Of a stretch of 64,000 nucleotides of DNA, positions 15,079-24,234 are shown piece after piece (positions within the stretch are counted from its first letter, which is position 1; every line of letters begins with the position of its first letter). The stretch is from an uncultured Eubacteriales bacterium (lineage in GTDB: Bacteria; Bacillota; Clostridia; Monoglobales; Monoglobaceae). The notes below the pieces were generated by a model that was not told the DNA's origin, ran no database searches, and worked only from the letters and a program-made list of their open reading frames with translations. The stretch is taken from contig CATWQA010000007.1 of assembly GCA_958352815.1 (NCBI GenBank), positions 1 through 64,000 of the forward strand, written 5' to 3'. The translations under genes were made by a program, and so were the position numbers.

Positions 15079-16993
15079 ATTTTTCGGCAATACACTCAAA
15101 GCTGTCAAACGGCGCGTAAATCACGCTTTCCTCACCGCTGTAAGCGTACATTCCTATCATTGCGCCTGTGAAACGCTTTCCTTTGCTGATTGCTTCGCTG
15201 CACAGATAGTATATGTTTTCGGCAACATATACTTCCGTGTAGTTTTCTCCGTCAAAGCTGTAGTAGAAAGTCCTCTTAAGTCCTTCTGTTTTGATCTTGA
15301 GATAGAGAGCCCCGGTTGTGTTTGGTATTTCAACAGTGTATGTATATCTCTCTGTTTCATCTATTTTCTCAAACAGCTTTAAAGCGTAACCGTTTCCGTT
15401 TTTGTAGATACCGTATGTGAAGAAAGTATTTTCATCGTAGTATCCGGTAACGCCGTAGTTCTGTTCGCTGTTAAGCTTAATCCCCAGGTCGAGCTTGCAT
15501 ATTGCCTCAAAGTTAAAGTCGGGCTGTCTGCGAACCGTTATGTTCTTCGCAGACTTAGATGTAAGAGGCTTTCTTGAACCCTTTATGTATACTCTGCTGT
15601 CACCGAATTTTAAGCCGTCAGGCTCGGGGGTTCCGGCAAAAATCCAGAAATGTCTCAGTCGCCCGTTATCAAAATGGTCAAGTCCTGCATTGTGCTTGCG
15701 TGTTGTGCGAGGCAGGTTGGGCTTTTTCTGGAGAGTGCTGGGCCCCTGTAAGTTGTTTACGATAGGCCAGCCGTCCGGCGTCCATGTTACGGGGTCGAGA
15801 CAGGTCTCTCTGCCCATAATGGCGTACTTGTGGTCTAAATACCGGTTGCACAGGTATACAACGAACCACTCTCCGTTTTGGGTCTGAACAAGCTTTCCGT
15901 GACCGGTACAGGTGATGGGCGCATCTGTATCTCTCTGGGTCATAATCGGATTGTATGGGCAGGGCTCATATACGCCCTTTAAGGTTTTGCTTCTGGAAAC
16001 TGTTATCTGGTGTCCGGGGCCTGTTCCGCCCTCTGCCTCAAACAGGTAATAATATCCGTCTTTGTAAAGCAGGTGAGGACCCTCGGGAGCGCGTTTGTTT
16101 GTGCCGTAGTAGAGAAGCTCCGCCTCTCCGATCTGCTCGGTGGCGTCCTCATTTAATTCCAAAATCCTCGCACCTCTGTTAAGGAGCATATAACGTCTGC
16201 CATCAACATCCGTAAACAGGGAGGGGTCAATTCCGTCCTCGTTAATAAATACAGGCTTTGAGTAAGGTCCCTCGGGCTTATCCGAAGACACAATAATCTG
16301 CCTGCGCTTAACAGGCATGTCGTCATTATACCTCAGTGTGGCCGTAATGTAGAACTTGCCTTTGTGATACGAGATATCCGGCGCCCAGTAACCTCTGCCG
16401 CCTTCTAAGCCGTCTATGTTTGCCCATTCCGGATTTGTTATGGCATGACCTACAGTTTCCCAGTGAACAAGGTCTGTTGAGTGGGAAATGGGAATACACG
16501 GGAAGAATACAAATGAAGAATTAACCATGTAGTAATCCTCGCCAACCCGAACTATGGACGGATCTGCATAAAATCCGCGTCTTACCGGGTTTTGGTACAT
16601 ATCCTCCAGCTTTGAGCCCACAACTTGCTCAAAGTATTCTTCTATATCTGTAAAGCCTTTTTCATGAGCCAAATGGTAGGGTGTAATTAAGTCCTTATCC
16701 CCGTGACAGGGTGACATGCCCACACGTTCAACCAGATACTTAACACACTCAAGATTGCCTGTAAGAACAGCATCATGGAGCACTGTTCTGTAGTTGCTGT
16801 CGCAGGTGTTAAAACTTGCAAAGGTATATTCAACAAGATATTTCACAATGTTAATATCCCCTGTTCTAACCAAATAATGCGCGGCGGAAATTCCGTTTTC
16901 GTCCTCTTGTTCAATCATTTTAGGCGCGGACGACAGCAGATCTTTCACCTTGTCAATCTCGTTGTTCTTTATAAGTTCAATTATGTCGCTCAT
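15068..16993 (-). CDS. Ankyrin repeat-GH43 glycosidase fusion
   Basis: A 641-residue protein without a signal peptide. Residues 1-130 are about four ankyrin repeats (GISAAHYLVRTGDINIVKYL; RTVLHDAVLTGNLECVKYL; ITPYHLAHEKGF). From about 134 a GH43 five-bladed propeller follows, with predicted base Asp144 (YADPS), modulator Asp256 (GIDPSLF) and acid Glu304 (APEGPHL). About 455-640 is a beta-sandwich like the C-terminal domain of GH43 beta-xylosidases. It should act on xylo- or arabino-oligosaccharides in the cytoplasm. The start ATG follows GGAGATATATA. The ankyrin part is in frame with no stop or weak junction, so it is a genuine fusion. Confidence 0.88.
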   Translation of the reverse strand: MSDIIELIKNNEIDKVKDLLSSAPKMIEQEDENGISAAHYLVRTGDINIVKYLVEYTFASFNTCDSNYRTVLHDAVLTGNLECVKYLVERVGMSPCHGDKDLITPYHLAHEKGFTDIEEYFEQVVGSKLEDMYQNPVRRGFYADPSIVRVGEDYYMVNSSFVFFPCIPISHSTDLVHWETVGHAITNPEWANIDGLEGGRGYWAPDISYHKGKFYITATLRYNDDMPVKRRQIIVSSDKPEGPYSKPVFINEDGIDPSLFTDVDGRRYMLLNRGARILELNEDATEQIGEAELLYYGTNKRAPEGPHLLYKDGYYYLFEAEGGTGPGHQITVSRSKTLKGVYEPCPYNPIMTQRDTDAPITCTGHGKLVQTQNGEWFVVYLCNRYLDHKYAIMGRETCLDPVTWTPDGWPIVNNLQGPSTLQKKPNLPRTTRKHNAGLDHFDNGRLRHFWIFAGTPEPDGLKFGDSRVYIKGSRKPLTSKSAKNITVRRQPDFNFEAICKLDLGIKLNSEQNYGVTGYYDENTFFTYGIYKNGNGYALKLFEKIDETERYTYTVEIPNTTGALYLKIKTEGLKRTFYYSFDGENYTEVYVAENIYYLCSEAISKGKRFTGAMIGMYAYSGEESVIYAPFDSFECIAEKYAK

Positions 16994-17225
16994 TATATAT
17001 CTCCTCTCGAGCTCAAAAAATCTTTATATATTTTATCAAGGTTTTTTCATAATTGCAAACCTTATTTAGTGTCGGAGAATAAAAATATTAAAAGCTTATA
17101 AGATATATAAGTTTTTAAATTTATATTTGGGTAAAAAGTACACAGTTTTTTTGCAAAATGCGAACATAGAATATACGTTGGGGATTAGTATCCCCGAATA
17201 ATAGGCAACACGGGATAAATTTTTA
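16994..17225. other. AT-rich divergent spacer with palindrome
   Basis: No gene. It holds a perfect hairpin, GGGGAT-TAGT-ATCCCC (17180-17195), and a near-palindrome around 17091-17115 (AAGCTTATAAGATATATAAGTTT). Either could be an operator for the divergent GH43 or galE promoters. I cannot assign them. Confidence 0.4.
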
Positions 17226-17254
17226 TTGACAAAACTGCAAAGATGTTATAAACT
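17226..17254 (+). promoter_or_regulatory. Probable galE promoter
   Basis: A consensus TTGACA at 17226-17231. The -10 is less clear: TATAAA at 17247-17252 gives a short 15-base spacer, and TAAACT at 17249-17254 gives 17. Confidence 0.45.
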
Positions 17255-17316
17255 GTAGGTGCGGATGAATATGATTTATTTAGAAATTAAGACTTTTTGA
17301 TATAGGAGGAATAACA

Positions 17317-18303
17317 ATGGCAGTATTGGTTTGCGGAGGCGCAGGATATATCGGAAGCCATACGGTGGCGGAGCTCTTGGCCGGCGGCAAGGAAGTAGTT
17401 ATTGCCGATAATCTCCAAAAGGGGCATAAGGACGCCGTTCTGGGCGGTAAGCTTATGGTCGGTGATTTGAGAGACAGTGATTTTATGGATAAGGTGTTCA
17501 CCGAGAATAAGATTGACTCGGTTATTCAGTTTGCAGCGGACTCTCTTGTTGGGGAAAGCGTCGGCGACCCCCTTAAATATTACAACAACAATGTGGTGTC
17601 AACCTTGTGTTTGTTGAATGCAATGCGGAAATATGATGTTCACGATATTGTATTTTCGTCAACAGCAGCTACATACGGCGAGCCGAAGAATATCCCCATT
17701 ATGGAGACGGATCCGACGGTTCCCACCAATCCCTACGGTGAGACGAAGCTGGCTGTGGAAAAGGCGCTTAGATGGTGCTATGAGGCGTATGATATAAGAT
17801 ATACCGCTCTTAGATATTTTAACGCGGCGGGAGCTCATATCAGCGGCAAAATCGGTGAAGACCATACTCCCGAGACGCATCTCATACCCATAATTCTTCA
17901 GGCAGCTTTGGGACAGAGGGACTGTATCACCATATTCGGAAACGATTATAACACGGATGACGGAACCTGCGTTCGTGATTATATTCACGTTACAGATTTG
18001 GCAAACGCTCATATTCTGGCTCTTGAAAAAATGCAGAAGGACGGAAAGTCCAATATATATAATCTGGGCAACGGAAACGGATTTTCCGTTAAAGAGGTTG
18101 TGGACCTTGCCCGCAAGGTTACGGGAATTGATATTAAGGCAGAGCTTGGAGACAGACGTCCCGGCGACCCGGCAAAGCTGGTTGCAACATCGGAAAAGGC
18201 TCAAAAAGAACTTAATTGGCAGCCAAAGTATAACGATCTTGAAACGATTATTGAGACGGCATGGAAATGGCATAAGGATAACCCAAACGGCTACAACGAT
18301 TAA
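17317..18303 (+). CDS. galE: UDP-glucose 4-epimerase
   Basis: A 328-residue short-chain dehydrogenase-type epimerase that interconverts UDP-glucose and UDP-galactose. The NAD-binding motif is GGAGYIGSH (7-15). The catalytic set is Ser115/Thr116 (VFSSTAATYG) and Tyr140-xxx-Lys144 (NPYGETK). Also present are RYFNAAGAH and the C-terminal DRRPGDPAKL. The length is standard. AGGAGG precedes the ATG. No other Leloir genes are nearby; the product is needed for cell-envelope sugars. It is followed after 12 bases by a small DUF896 gene. Confidence 0.96.
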   Translation: MAVLVCGGAGYIGSHTVAELLAGGKEVVIADNLQKGHKDAVLGGKLMVGDLRDSDFMDKVFTENKIDSVIQFAADSLVGESVGDPLKYYNNNVVSTLCLLNAMRKYDVHDIVFSSTAATYGEPKNIPIMETDPTVPTNPYGETKLAVEKALRWCYEAYDIRYTALRYFNAAGAHISGKIGEDHTPETHLIPIILQAALGQRDCITIFGNDYNTDDGTCVRDYIHVTDLANAHILALEKMQKDGKSNIYNLGNGNGFSVKEVVDLARKVTGIDIKAELGDRRPGDPAKLVATSEKAQKELNWQPKYNDLETIIETAWKWHKDNPNGYND

Positions 18304-18315
18304 TTTAGGAGATAT

Positions 18316-18531
18316 ATGGAGCAGAAAAAAATTCAGAGGATAAATGAGCTTGCAAAAAAGGCAAAATCCGCCGAGGGGCTGACTCCGGAGGAGGAAGAGG
18401 AGCGTCAGGCGCTGCGAAAAGAGTATATTGCGGATATGAAAAAGAGCCTTAGAGCGCAGCTTGACAATATTGACGTTGAATATCCCGACGGGAGGATTAC
18501 TCCCCTAAAGTGGAAGAAGCGCAATCAGTAA
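18316..18531 (+). CDS. DUF896 (YnzC-like) small protein
   Basis: A 71-residue basic/acidic helical protein. IQRINELAKKAKSAEGLTPEEEEERQALRKEYI and the end VEYPDGRITPLKWKK are the family signature. DUF896 proteins are conserved in Firmicutes and of unknown function; one is linked to the SOS operon in Bacillus. It lies 12 bases after galE and shares its transcript. GGAG precedes the ATG. A bidirectional terminator follows. Confidence 0.9.
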   Translation: MEQKKIQRINELAKKAKSAEGLTPEEEEERQALRKEYIADMKKSLRAQLDNIDVEYPDGRITPLKWKKRNQ

Positions 18532-18533
18532 TG

Positions 18534-18567
18534 AAAAACGGACTTTGCACTGTCAAAGTCCGTTTTT
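18534..18567. terminator. Bidirectional terminator
   Basis: A 14-bp stem, AAAAACGGACTTTG / CAAAGTCCGTTTTT, with a 6-base loop. A-tract on one side and T-tract on the other, serving galE-DUF896 and the convergent rubredoxin gene. Confidence 0.9.
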
Positions 18568-18579
18568 ACTTTTCAAACC

Positions 18580-19188
18580 TTATTCGATTTTTTCAAAGTC
18601 CGACGCACCGTGCTTACAAATTGGGCAAGTAAAGTCGTCGGGTAAAATATCGCCCTCGTAGATGTACCCGCATATCTTGCATCTCCAGCCGCCTGTTGTC
18701 TTTTTGTCGGGCTGGGGCTTAATATTTTTGTGATAGTAAGCGTAGGTCACGCTTTCATCACTTGAAAGATTTTTTGCGTCTGTTAATTCAGACAGGAATA
18801 TGGTATGGGTGTCACAGTCGATAGTGTCAATAACCTTTAAGGAAAGATAGGCGTTTGTGTATTTGTCTAAATACAGTATTCCGTTTTCCGCCCTTTTTAT
18901 GTCGGCCATGCCCTCAAACTTATCAACATCTCGCCCGCTCTGAAATCCAAACCGCTCAAAAATGCTGAAAGGAACCTCCTTTGTGAGAATCGATACGTTA
19001 AATTCCCTTGAACTCACAATCATGTCGTGGGTCGCGTTGGTTTTGTTGAGTGAGATTAAAAGCTTCATGGGTTCTTTTGAGGTTATTTGTATAGCCGTGT
19101 TGATTATGCAGCCGTTATCCTTGCCCTCTGATTTTGTTGTGAGAAGATATAAACCGTAGCCTATGCTATATACTGCCGAAGTATCCAT
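18580..19188 (-). CDS. High-molecular-weight rubredoxin (flavin reductase-rubredoxin)
   Basis: A 202-residue fusion. Residues 1-150 are a flavin reductase-like FMN domain (SIGYGLYLLTTK, NTAIQITSKEP, FNVSIL). Residues about 155-202 are a rubredoxin with both metal knuckles, CKICGYIYEGD and CPICKHG. In acetogens and other anaerobes such proteins pass electrons from NADH to flavodiiron proteins in O2/NO detoxification. I chose ATG 19188 because AGGAGGT precedes it; the frame extends 10 codons further without support. Single gene with its own terminator. Confidence 0.92.
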   Translation of the reverse strand: MDTSAVYSIGYGLYLLTTKSEGKDNGCIINTAIQITSKEPMKLLISLNKTNATHDMIVSSREFNVSILTKEVPFSIFERFGFQSGRDVDKFEGMADIKRAENGILYLDKYTNAYLSLKVIDTIDCDTHTIFLSELTDAKNLSSDESVTYAYYHKNIKPQPDKKTTGGWRCKICGYIYEGDILPDDFTCPICKHGASDFEKIE

Positions 19189-19354
19189 TAGCGCACCTCC
19201 TGAAGATAATTTATTCATAGTGATATTATACAGGGTTTGAAGCCCAAAGTCAATATTTTTTTATTTAAAATAACCGTTCTTAAATATATAGTTTGTAAAA
19301 ATTTTAACAAAATATCCAAAGTAATAAATTTGATAATTTTTTTATTCAAATTTA

Positions 19355-19382
19355 TTGCAAATTTGAAATTTTATGTTATAAT
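19355..19382 (+). promoter_or_regulatory. Promoter of the GGGtGRT gene pair
   Basis: TTGCAA (19355-19360), a 16-base spacer and TATAAT (19377-19382). This leaves a leader of about 90 bases before the ATG at 19478. Confidence 0.6.
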
Positions 19383-19477
19383 TGATTGAGAAGCGGTTAA
19401 TATCGAATTTTGTGTTTTTTGTTTTGTTATCAGCTTTTCAGGAAATTCGGTGATCGCAAAATGAAAGGAGCAAACAT

Positions 19478-20170
19478 ATGAAGTATTCAAGTGAAGTAGA
19501 ATCGATGTGTCCTCTGGTTAAGGGAGCATATCACGGTCCTGCCCCCATTCCTCAGGAGGGAAAGTGGACGCAGGCAAAGGAAGTTAAAGACATTTCCGGT
19601 CTTACTCATGGTATTGGCTGGTGTGCGCCCCAGCAGGGTACGTGTAAGCTGACCCTCAATGTTAAAGAGGGCGTTATCCAGGAAGCATTGGTTGAAACTG
19701 TCGGCTGCAGCGGTATGACGCACTCTGCGGCAATGGCGTCCGAAATCCTTGTGGGCAAGACGATTTTGGAAGCCCTTAACACAGACTTGGTCTGTGACGC
19801 TATCAACACAGCTATGAGAGAGCTTTTCCTGCAGATTGTTTACGGACGTACTCAGACTGCGTTCTCAGAGGACGGTCTGCCTATCGGCGCGGGTCTTGAG
19901 GACTTGGGTAAGGGTCTCAGAAGTCAGGTTGGTACTACATATGCAACCTTGGCAAAGGGTCCGAGATATTTGGAGCTTGCTGAGGGATATATTACTAAGT
20001 GTGCCGTTGATGAGAACGACACTATTATCGGTTACAAGTTCGTTCACCTAGGCAAGATGATGGAAATGATTGCCGGCGGAATGGACGCAAACGAGGCTTT
20101 GGAAAAAGCCAGCGGTCAATACGGTCGAGTTGACGACGCTGCAAAGCTTATTGATCCGCGTCACGAATAA
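19478..20170 (+). CDS. NifU/IscU-like scaffold protein partnered with GGGtGRT
   Basis: A 230-residue protein whose middle part resembles Fe-S scaffold proteins (GWCAPQQGTCKLTLNVKEG, VETVGCSGMTHSAAMASEILVGK). It has Cys in GWC, GTC and VGCSG positions, and the rest is family specific. This gene and the next form a pair recurrent in anaerobes and annotated as an iron-sulfur assembly scaffold-like protein plus a GGGtGRT protein. The biochemical role is not established. GAAAGGAG precedes the ATG. Codon use is strongly biased, suggesting high expression. The pair shares one promoter, with 19 bases between the genes. Confidence 0.85.
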   Translation: MKYSSEVESMCPLVKGAYHGPAPIPQEGKWTQAKEVKDISGLTHGIGWCAPQQGTCKLTLNVKEGVIQEALVETVGCSGMTHSAAMASEILVGKTILEALNTDLVCDAINTAMRELFLQIVYGRTQTAFSEDGLPIGAGLEDLGKGLRSQVGTTYATLAKGPRYLELAEGYITKCAVDENDTIIGYKFVHLGKMMEMIAGGMDANEALEKASGQYGRVDDAAKLIDPRHE

Positions 20171-20189
20171 GAATAGGAGGAATTGAAAT

Positions 20190-21191
20190 ATGGCTTTATT
20201 TGAGAGTTATGAGAGAAGAATTGATCAAATCAATGCAGAGCTACAAAAGCACGGAATTTCTTCTATTGAAGAAGCAAAGCAGATTTGTGATGAAAAGGGC
20301 GTAGACGCTTATAAGATTGTTAAGGACATTCAGCCCATTTGTTTTGAGAACGCAGCTTGGGCTTATGTTGTAGGCGCTGCCATCGCTATTAAGGACGGCG
20401 TGACAAACGCGGCTGATGCTGCTGAAAAGATCGGTCTCGGTCTCCAGTCCTTCTGTATTCCCGGAAGCGTTGCGGACGACAGAAAGGTTGGTCTCGGTCA
20501 CGGTAACCTGGGGGCAAGACTTTTGAGAGAGGAGACAAAGTGTTTCGCTTTCCTGGCAGGCCATGAGTCATTTGCGGCTGCTGAGGGCGCTATCGGTCTT
20601 GCAAAGAGCGCTAACAAGGCAAGAAAAGAGGACTTGAGAGTTATTCTGAACGGTCTCGGTAAAGACGCTGCTCAGATTATTTCAAGAATTAACGGATTTA
20701 CTTATGTTCAAACTCAGTTTGACTATTATACCGGTAAGGTAAACGTAGTTAAAGAGATTGCATACTCAAAGGGCGAGCGTTCAAAGGTTCGCTGCTACGG
20801 TGCGGATGACGTTCGCGAGGGCGTTGCTATCATGCACCTTGAGGGTGTTGACGTTTCTATTACAGGTAACTCAACTAACCCCACAAGATTCCAGCACCCG
20901 GTTGCAGGTACATATAAGAAAGAATGTATCGAGCAGGGTAAGAAGTACTTCTCTGTTGCAAGCGGCGGCGGTACAGGCAGAACTTTGCACCCCGATAACA
21001 TGGCTGCAGGCCCCGCTTCTTACGGCATGACCGATACAATGGGCAGAATGCACAGCGATGCGCAGTTTGCAGGTTCTTCATCTGTTCCGGCTCACGTTGA
21101 AATGATGGGTCTCATCGGCGCAGGTAATAACCCCATGGTTGGTATGACTGTTGCTGTTGCAGTTGCGGTTGAGGAAGCAATGAATAAGTAA
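20190..21191 (+). CDS. GGGtGRT family protein
   Basis: A 333-residue protein carrying the name-giving motif SGGGTGRTLHPDN at about 255-267. Other conserved-looking stretches are LGHGNLGARLLREETKCFAFLAGHESFAAAEGAIG and HVEMMGLIGAGNNPMVGMTVAVAVAVEEA. It has no membrane segment or signal peptide. Function is unknown in the literature I recall; linkage to the scaffold-like gene suggests a metal, cofactor or Fe-S related role. AGGAGG precedes the ATG. A large terminator follows. Confidence 0.9.
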   Translation: MALFESYERRIDQINAELQKHGISSIEEAKQICDEKGVDAYKIVKDIQPICFENAAWAYVVGAAIAIKDGVTNAADAAEKIGLGLQSFCIPGSVADDRKVGLGHGNLGARLLREETKCFAFLAGHESFAAAEGAIGLAKSANKARKEDLRVILNGLGKDAAQIISRINGFTYVQTQFDYYTGKVNVVKEIAYSKGERSKVRCYGADDVREGVAIMHLEGVDVSITGNSTNPTRFQHPVAGTYKKECIEQGKKYFSVASGGGTGRTLHPDNMAAGPASYGMTDTMGRMHSDAQFAGSSSVPAHVEMMGLIGAGNNPMVGMTVAVAVAVEEAMNK

Positions 21192-21216
21192 CACAAGAAT
21201 TTAAAATATAGTCTTA

Positions 21217-21276
21217 AAACGCAGGCGTGAGTTGATATTAATAATCATTACTCATTCGCCTGCGTTTGTGTTTTAT
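21217..21276 (+). terminator. Terminator after the GGGtGRT gene
   Basis: AAAACGCAGGCG-TGAGT pairs with ACTCAT-CGCCTGCGTTT across a long AT-rich loop, followed by TGTGTTTTATTTT. Confidence 0.75.
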
Positions 21277-21374
21277 TTTAAAACGGAGGAGATTAGATTT
21301 TAGATGCTATTATATTCAGCTTATAACAGATGAGGAAAGAGCCTTTGGCGGAATGATGGCGCATTACGGGAATA

Positions 21375-23417
21375 TCATACGTAGTTACGCATAACTCTTG
21401 ACCGAAGTATAAAGAAAATAGCAATCTGGATTATTACCACTAAGCAGCAAACGCAGCAAACCAACTGCATTGTTTTTCCGATATAGATAACGTCGGAAAC
21501 CAACATGATACGGTATGTCGTAAAGGCTCCGATGATACATCCAAGTACGGTCGGGATAAAATAAACGAACAGCATTTGTTTTGAAATAAGCCCTTTAATC
21601 TTTTTGCGTTTCATTCCCAAACGTCGCAAATCATTATAAACTTCGGTATCGTCCCAAATTGTGCTAATAAGTTTTAGACCAATTACCATGACTGCGGAAA
21701 CAAAGGCAACGATAGCAATAAAGAGCATAAGCATGAGGTGTGTAGCAAAGGCTTCAAACTGCGTAGTCGTGCTGCTCAATTTTGACAGAGGATATAGCGA
21801 CCATAAGCGGACAATTTTTGTTTCGTTTCCCTCAAAGGGAAGGTACTCTGCTTGACTTCCTGTTTTCGCAAATGTTGCGCTGTTATGCCAATTTGTGAAT
21901 ATTACTCCGTCGTTGTCAGAAATAACAGCTTGCAGAATATTGTTTTGAAAATCCGTTGTATCTTGCCAATTTTCCACATTTACCATATAGGAAACAGCTT
22001 TATATTCGTTTGCGAGTGTAGCTGCAATCGTGTGATAATCCTCATTGTTCAAAATCAAAAACGGGGAAAAAACAGACCCGGTATTAAAAAGTCCATCGCG
22101 GCATATCGGTTCATTTTGGGTCAGGGTAAATTCTTGTTCAGTAGTAGGATTATAAAAAAGGCTGCTATCTGCTGAAAAAGCATTTAGCTTATACTTCATG
22201 CTGCTATCATAATAAACGGTATAACTTCCCTTTGTGACGGATATTGCCATATCGGATAAAGCGTTAAAATTATCCTCGCTTACGATTATACGCGAACCCC
22301 AATCGCGCTCACCGCTTTTATAATTGTTCTGCACACCGAGCAACAGGCAATCTATATATTTTAAGTCGGTAATGGTCGCGTTGCTTTTTGCAGCCATTTC
22401 CTCAATACGTTTTTCAGTCATGGGGTGTTCATAGGTCGCATTGATTGTATAGTCGTAAGGCTCATTCAAGGCGACGTTATAACCGTCAATAAATCCTGCT
22501 GCTATGAAGCCAATCCCAAATATCGTAAAGGTAATGAGAAGTGTCGCCACAAATATAGAACGTGTATATTGCCGGATTTTTTGTTTTAGCAGATTATAAA
22601 AGACGATGTTTTTATAATACGCTTTATCATTGTACTTTTTCAGAATATCCCCAATGGACGCACATTGAATAATCAACAGATAAACACCTAAAACAGCTCC
22701 CGCCAAGCCTATAAAAGCTAACAAAGTATTGAGGAAACCTCCGAAATTTTGCAAAGTGAAAAACGCAATGATACCGGCAGGAATAAGTAAAACACCTAAA
22801 ATCAACGAAAACAGGTTTCCTTTTTTTGCAGCTTCGTTTTCATCAGAAGCCTTAATGATTTTCAAAATATCAACAGTTTTGATGTATCTGCGGTTGATCG
22901 TCCGCAGGATAAACCAATTCAGCAGGGAAAACAGAAATGCAATGGCTAACCCTGCATAGCCGATGCTAAATGCTGTTTCCTGCGTTTTCAGAAAGATATT
23001 AAGAAATGTCCAACACAAATAGGCAAGTGGAACCGACAGTAGTAGACCAAGCAAAGCAGCAATTTGAAAAAGGAGCGTGTATTCTTTGACAATAATCTTT
23101 TGTACGCTGCGTCGGTCAATGCCGAGGGAGAGGAAAATACCAATTTCACGCGATTTATATTTGAGGAAGATACTGTCTGCATACACAAGAAAAACAATGA
23201 TACCCAACATTGAGCCGAAAAACATAGCCTGTGAAATTGTTTGTGTCGAGCCGCCGTCAGCTAAAACATTTATAACGGTAGGGCTGTATTGCAAAACGCC
23301 GTATGCGCCTGTCATTGCAATGGAAAAAATAACTGAGAAGAAGAACAGCCCATATTGCTTTCGATTATTCCTAAAAAGTTTTCTGCTAACATCGTTAAGC
23401 GTCATACCCATCACCAT
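21375..23417 (-). CDS. BceB-type FtsX-like ABC permease
   Basis: A 680-residue membrane protein with FtsX-like domains. The first transmembrane helix is near 20-40, and several more lie before residue 310. An extracellular domain of roughly 220 residues separates the first group from a second (about 555-680), which is the layout of BceB/VraG antimicrobial-peptide transport or sensing permeases. The gene overlaps the ATPase gene. Possible starts are 23417, 23411 and 23405; AAAGG spacing fits 23411 best, and I list the longest. It is the last gene of the locus, with no terminator directly visible. Confidence 0.87.
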   Translation of the reverse strand: MVMGMTLNDVSRKLFRNNRKQYGLFFFSVIFSIAMTGAYGVLQYSPTVINVLADGGSTQTISQAMFFGSMLGIIVFLVYADSIFLKYKSREIGIFLSLGIDRRSVQKIIVKEYTLLFQIAALLGLLLSVPLAYLCWTFLNIFLKTQETAFSIGYAGLAIAFLFSLLNWFILRTINRRYIKTVDILKIIKASDENEAAKKGNLFSLILGVLLIPAGIIAFFTLQNFGGFLNTLLAFIGLAGAVLGVYLLIIQCASIGDILKKYNDKAYYKNIVFYNLLKQKIRQYTRSIFVATLLITFTIFGIGFIAAGFIDGYNVALNEPYDYTINATYEHPMTEKRIEEMAAKSNATITDLKYIDCLLLGVQNNYKSGERDWGSRIIVSEDNFNALSDMAISVTKGSYTVYYDSSMKYKLNAFSADSSLFYNPTTEQEFTLTQNEPICRDGLFNTGSVFSPFLILNNEDYHTIAATLANEYKAVSYMVNVENWQDTTDFQNNILQAVISDNDGVIFTNWHNSATFAKTGSQAEYLPFEGNETKIVRLWSLYPLSKLSSTTTQFEAFATHLMLMLFIAIVAFVSAVMVIGLKLISTIWDDTEVYNDLRRLGMKRKKIKGLISKQMLFVYFIPTVLGCIIGAFTTYRIMLVSDVIYIGKTMQLVCCVCCLVVIIQIAIFFILRSRVMRNYV

Positions 23418-24147
23418 TTACCTTTCTTGTGAAGTTCAGCAGTTCGTCAAGAAAGTCTTTCGGCTGCCCTCGACGCACCAATTCACCGAATACAATACCG
23501 TCTTTTAAGGCAATCACCTTATCGGCGTAAGAAGCTGCAAAAGTGTCATGTGTTACCATAAAAATTGTTGCTCCCATTTTTTCTTTTGCGTTCAAAAATG
23601 CCTCTATTACGGCTGTACTTGATTTGGAATCAAGATTGCCCGTAGGCTCATCGGCTAAAATAATAGACGGATTGTTTGATAATGCTCTCGCAATGGAAGC
23701 CCGTTGCTTCTGTCCCCCGGAAACTTCGGCAGGATATTTTTCTGCGATTTCTCCAATGCCGAAAACGGATAACAGCATTTTGGTATTCTGCTCAATTTTG
23801 CTTTTCTGTTTTCCGGCTATAATCTGTGGCAGAAAAATATTCTCACGAATAGTCAGCCCGTTCAGTAACATAAAGTCCTGAAAAACAAAGCCAAGTTTGT
23901 GTTGCCTTATTTCAGCAAGATTATCTTCTTCGCCGGTTAAAATATCCTGCCCGTCAAGAATAACCTTTCCGCTGTCCGCGCTGATAAAGCCGGATATTAC
24001 ATTAAGCAACGTCGTTTTACCGCTTCCGGACGGACCCATGATAGCAACAAACTCACCATCGCGAATTGTTGCGGTAATCTCTTTCAAAACAGGATAATCT
24101 ATTCCCTTTGAACGATATGTCTTAGAAACCTTTTCAATCTGTAACAT
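23395..24147 (-). CDS. BceA-type ABC transporter ATPase
   Basis: A 250-residue ATPase with Walker A GPSGSGKTT, Q-loop FQDFMLLNGLT, signature VSGGQKQR, Walker B ILADEPTGNLDS and switch His in MVTHD. The pattern is that of the MacB/LolD/BceA group, which pairs with FtsX-like permeases. ATG 24147 is chosen for AAAGG spacing; the frame opens three codons further at a GTG. It overlaps the permease start. It is separated from the kinase gene by a terminator, so it probably has its own promoter under control of the adjacent response regulator. Confidence 0.92.
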   Translation of the reverse strand: MLQIEKVSKTYRSKGIDYPVLKEITATIRDGEFVAIMGPSGSGKTTLLNVISGFISADSGKVILDGQDILTGEEDNLAEIRQHKLGFVFQDFMLLNGLTIRENIFLPQIIAGKQKSKIEQNTKMLLSVFGIGEIAEKYPAEVSGGQKQRASIARALSNNPSIILADEPTGNLDSKSSTAVIEAFLNAKEKMGATIFMVTHDTFAASYADKVIALKDGIVFGELVRRGQPKDFLDELLNFTRKVNGDGYDA

Positions 24148-24199
24148 AAACATCACCTTTTATTACCTTTCCAAATTGCTGATTTTTGATTACAAACTC

Positions 24200-24231
24200 A
24201 TTCTAAACGGCAATTATCAAATATCTATCAA
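24200..24231 (-). promoter_or_regulatory. Candidate OmpR-type operator and promoter for the ABC genes
   Basis: On the minus strand TTGATA occurs twice, 11 bases apart (24231-24226 and 24220-24215), followed by a -10-like TAGAAT (24205-24200). There is no well-spaced -35. An 11-base direct repeat upstream of a promoter lacking a -35 is what an OmpR-family activator would use. Confidence 0.5.
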
Positions 24232-24234
24232 ATG

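Noticed and set aside
17659..18273. 204-codon frame antisense to galE
   Set aside because: galE is complete with all motifs; the antisense frame has no recognisable protein features.
21301..21394. Possible gene remnant upstream of the permease end
   Set aside because: A short open stretch reading DEERAFGGMMAHYG overlaps the permease end on the other strand and has no start; too short to support any claim.
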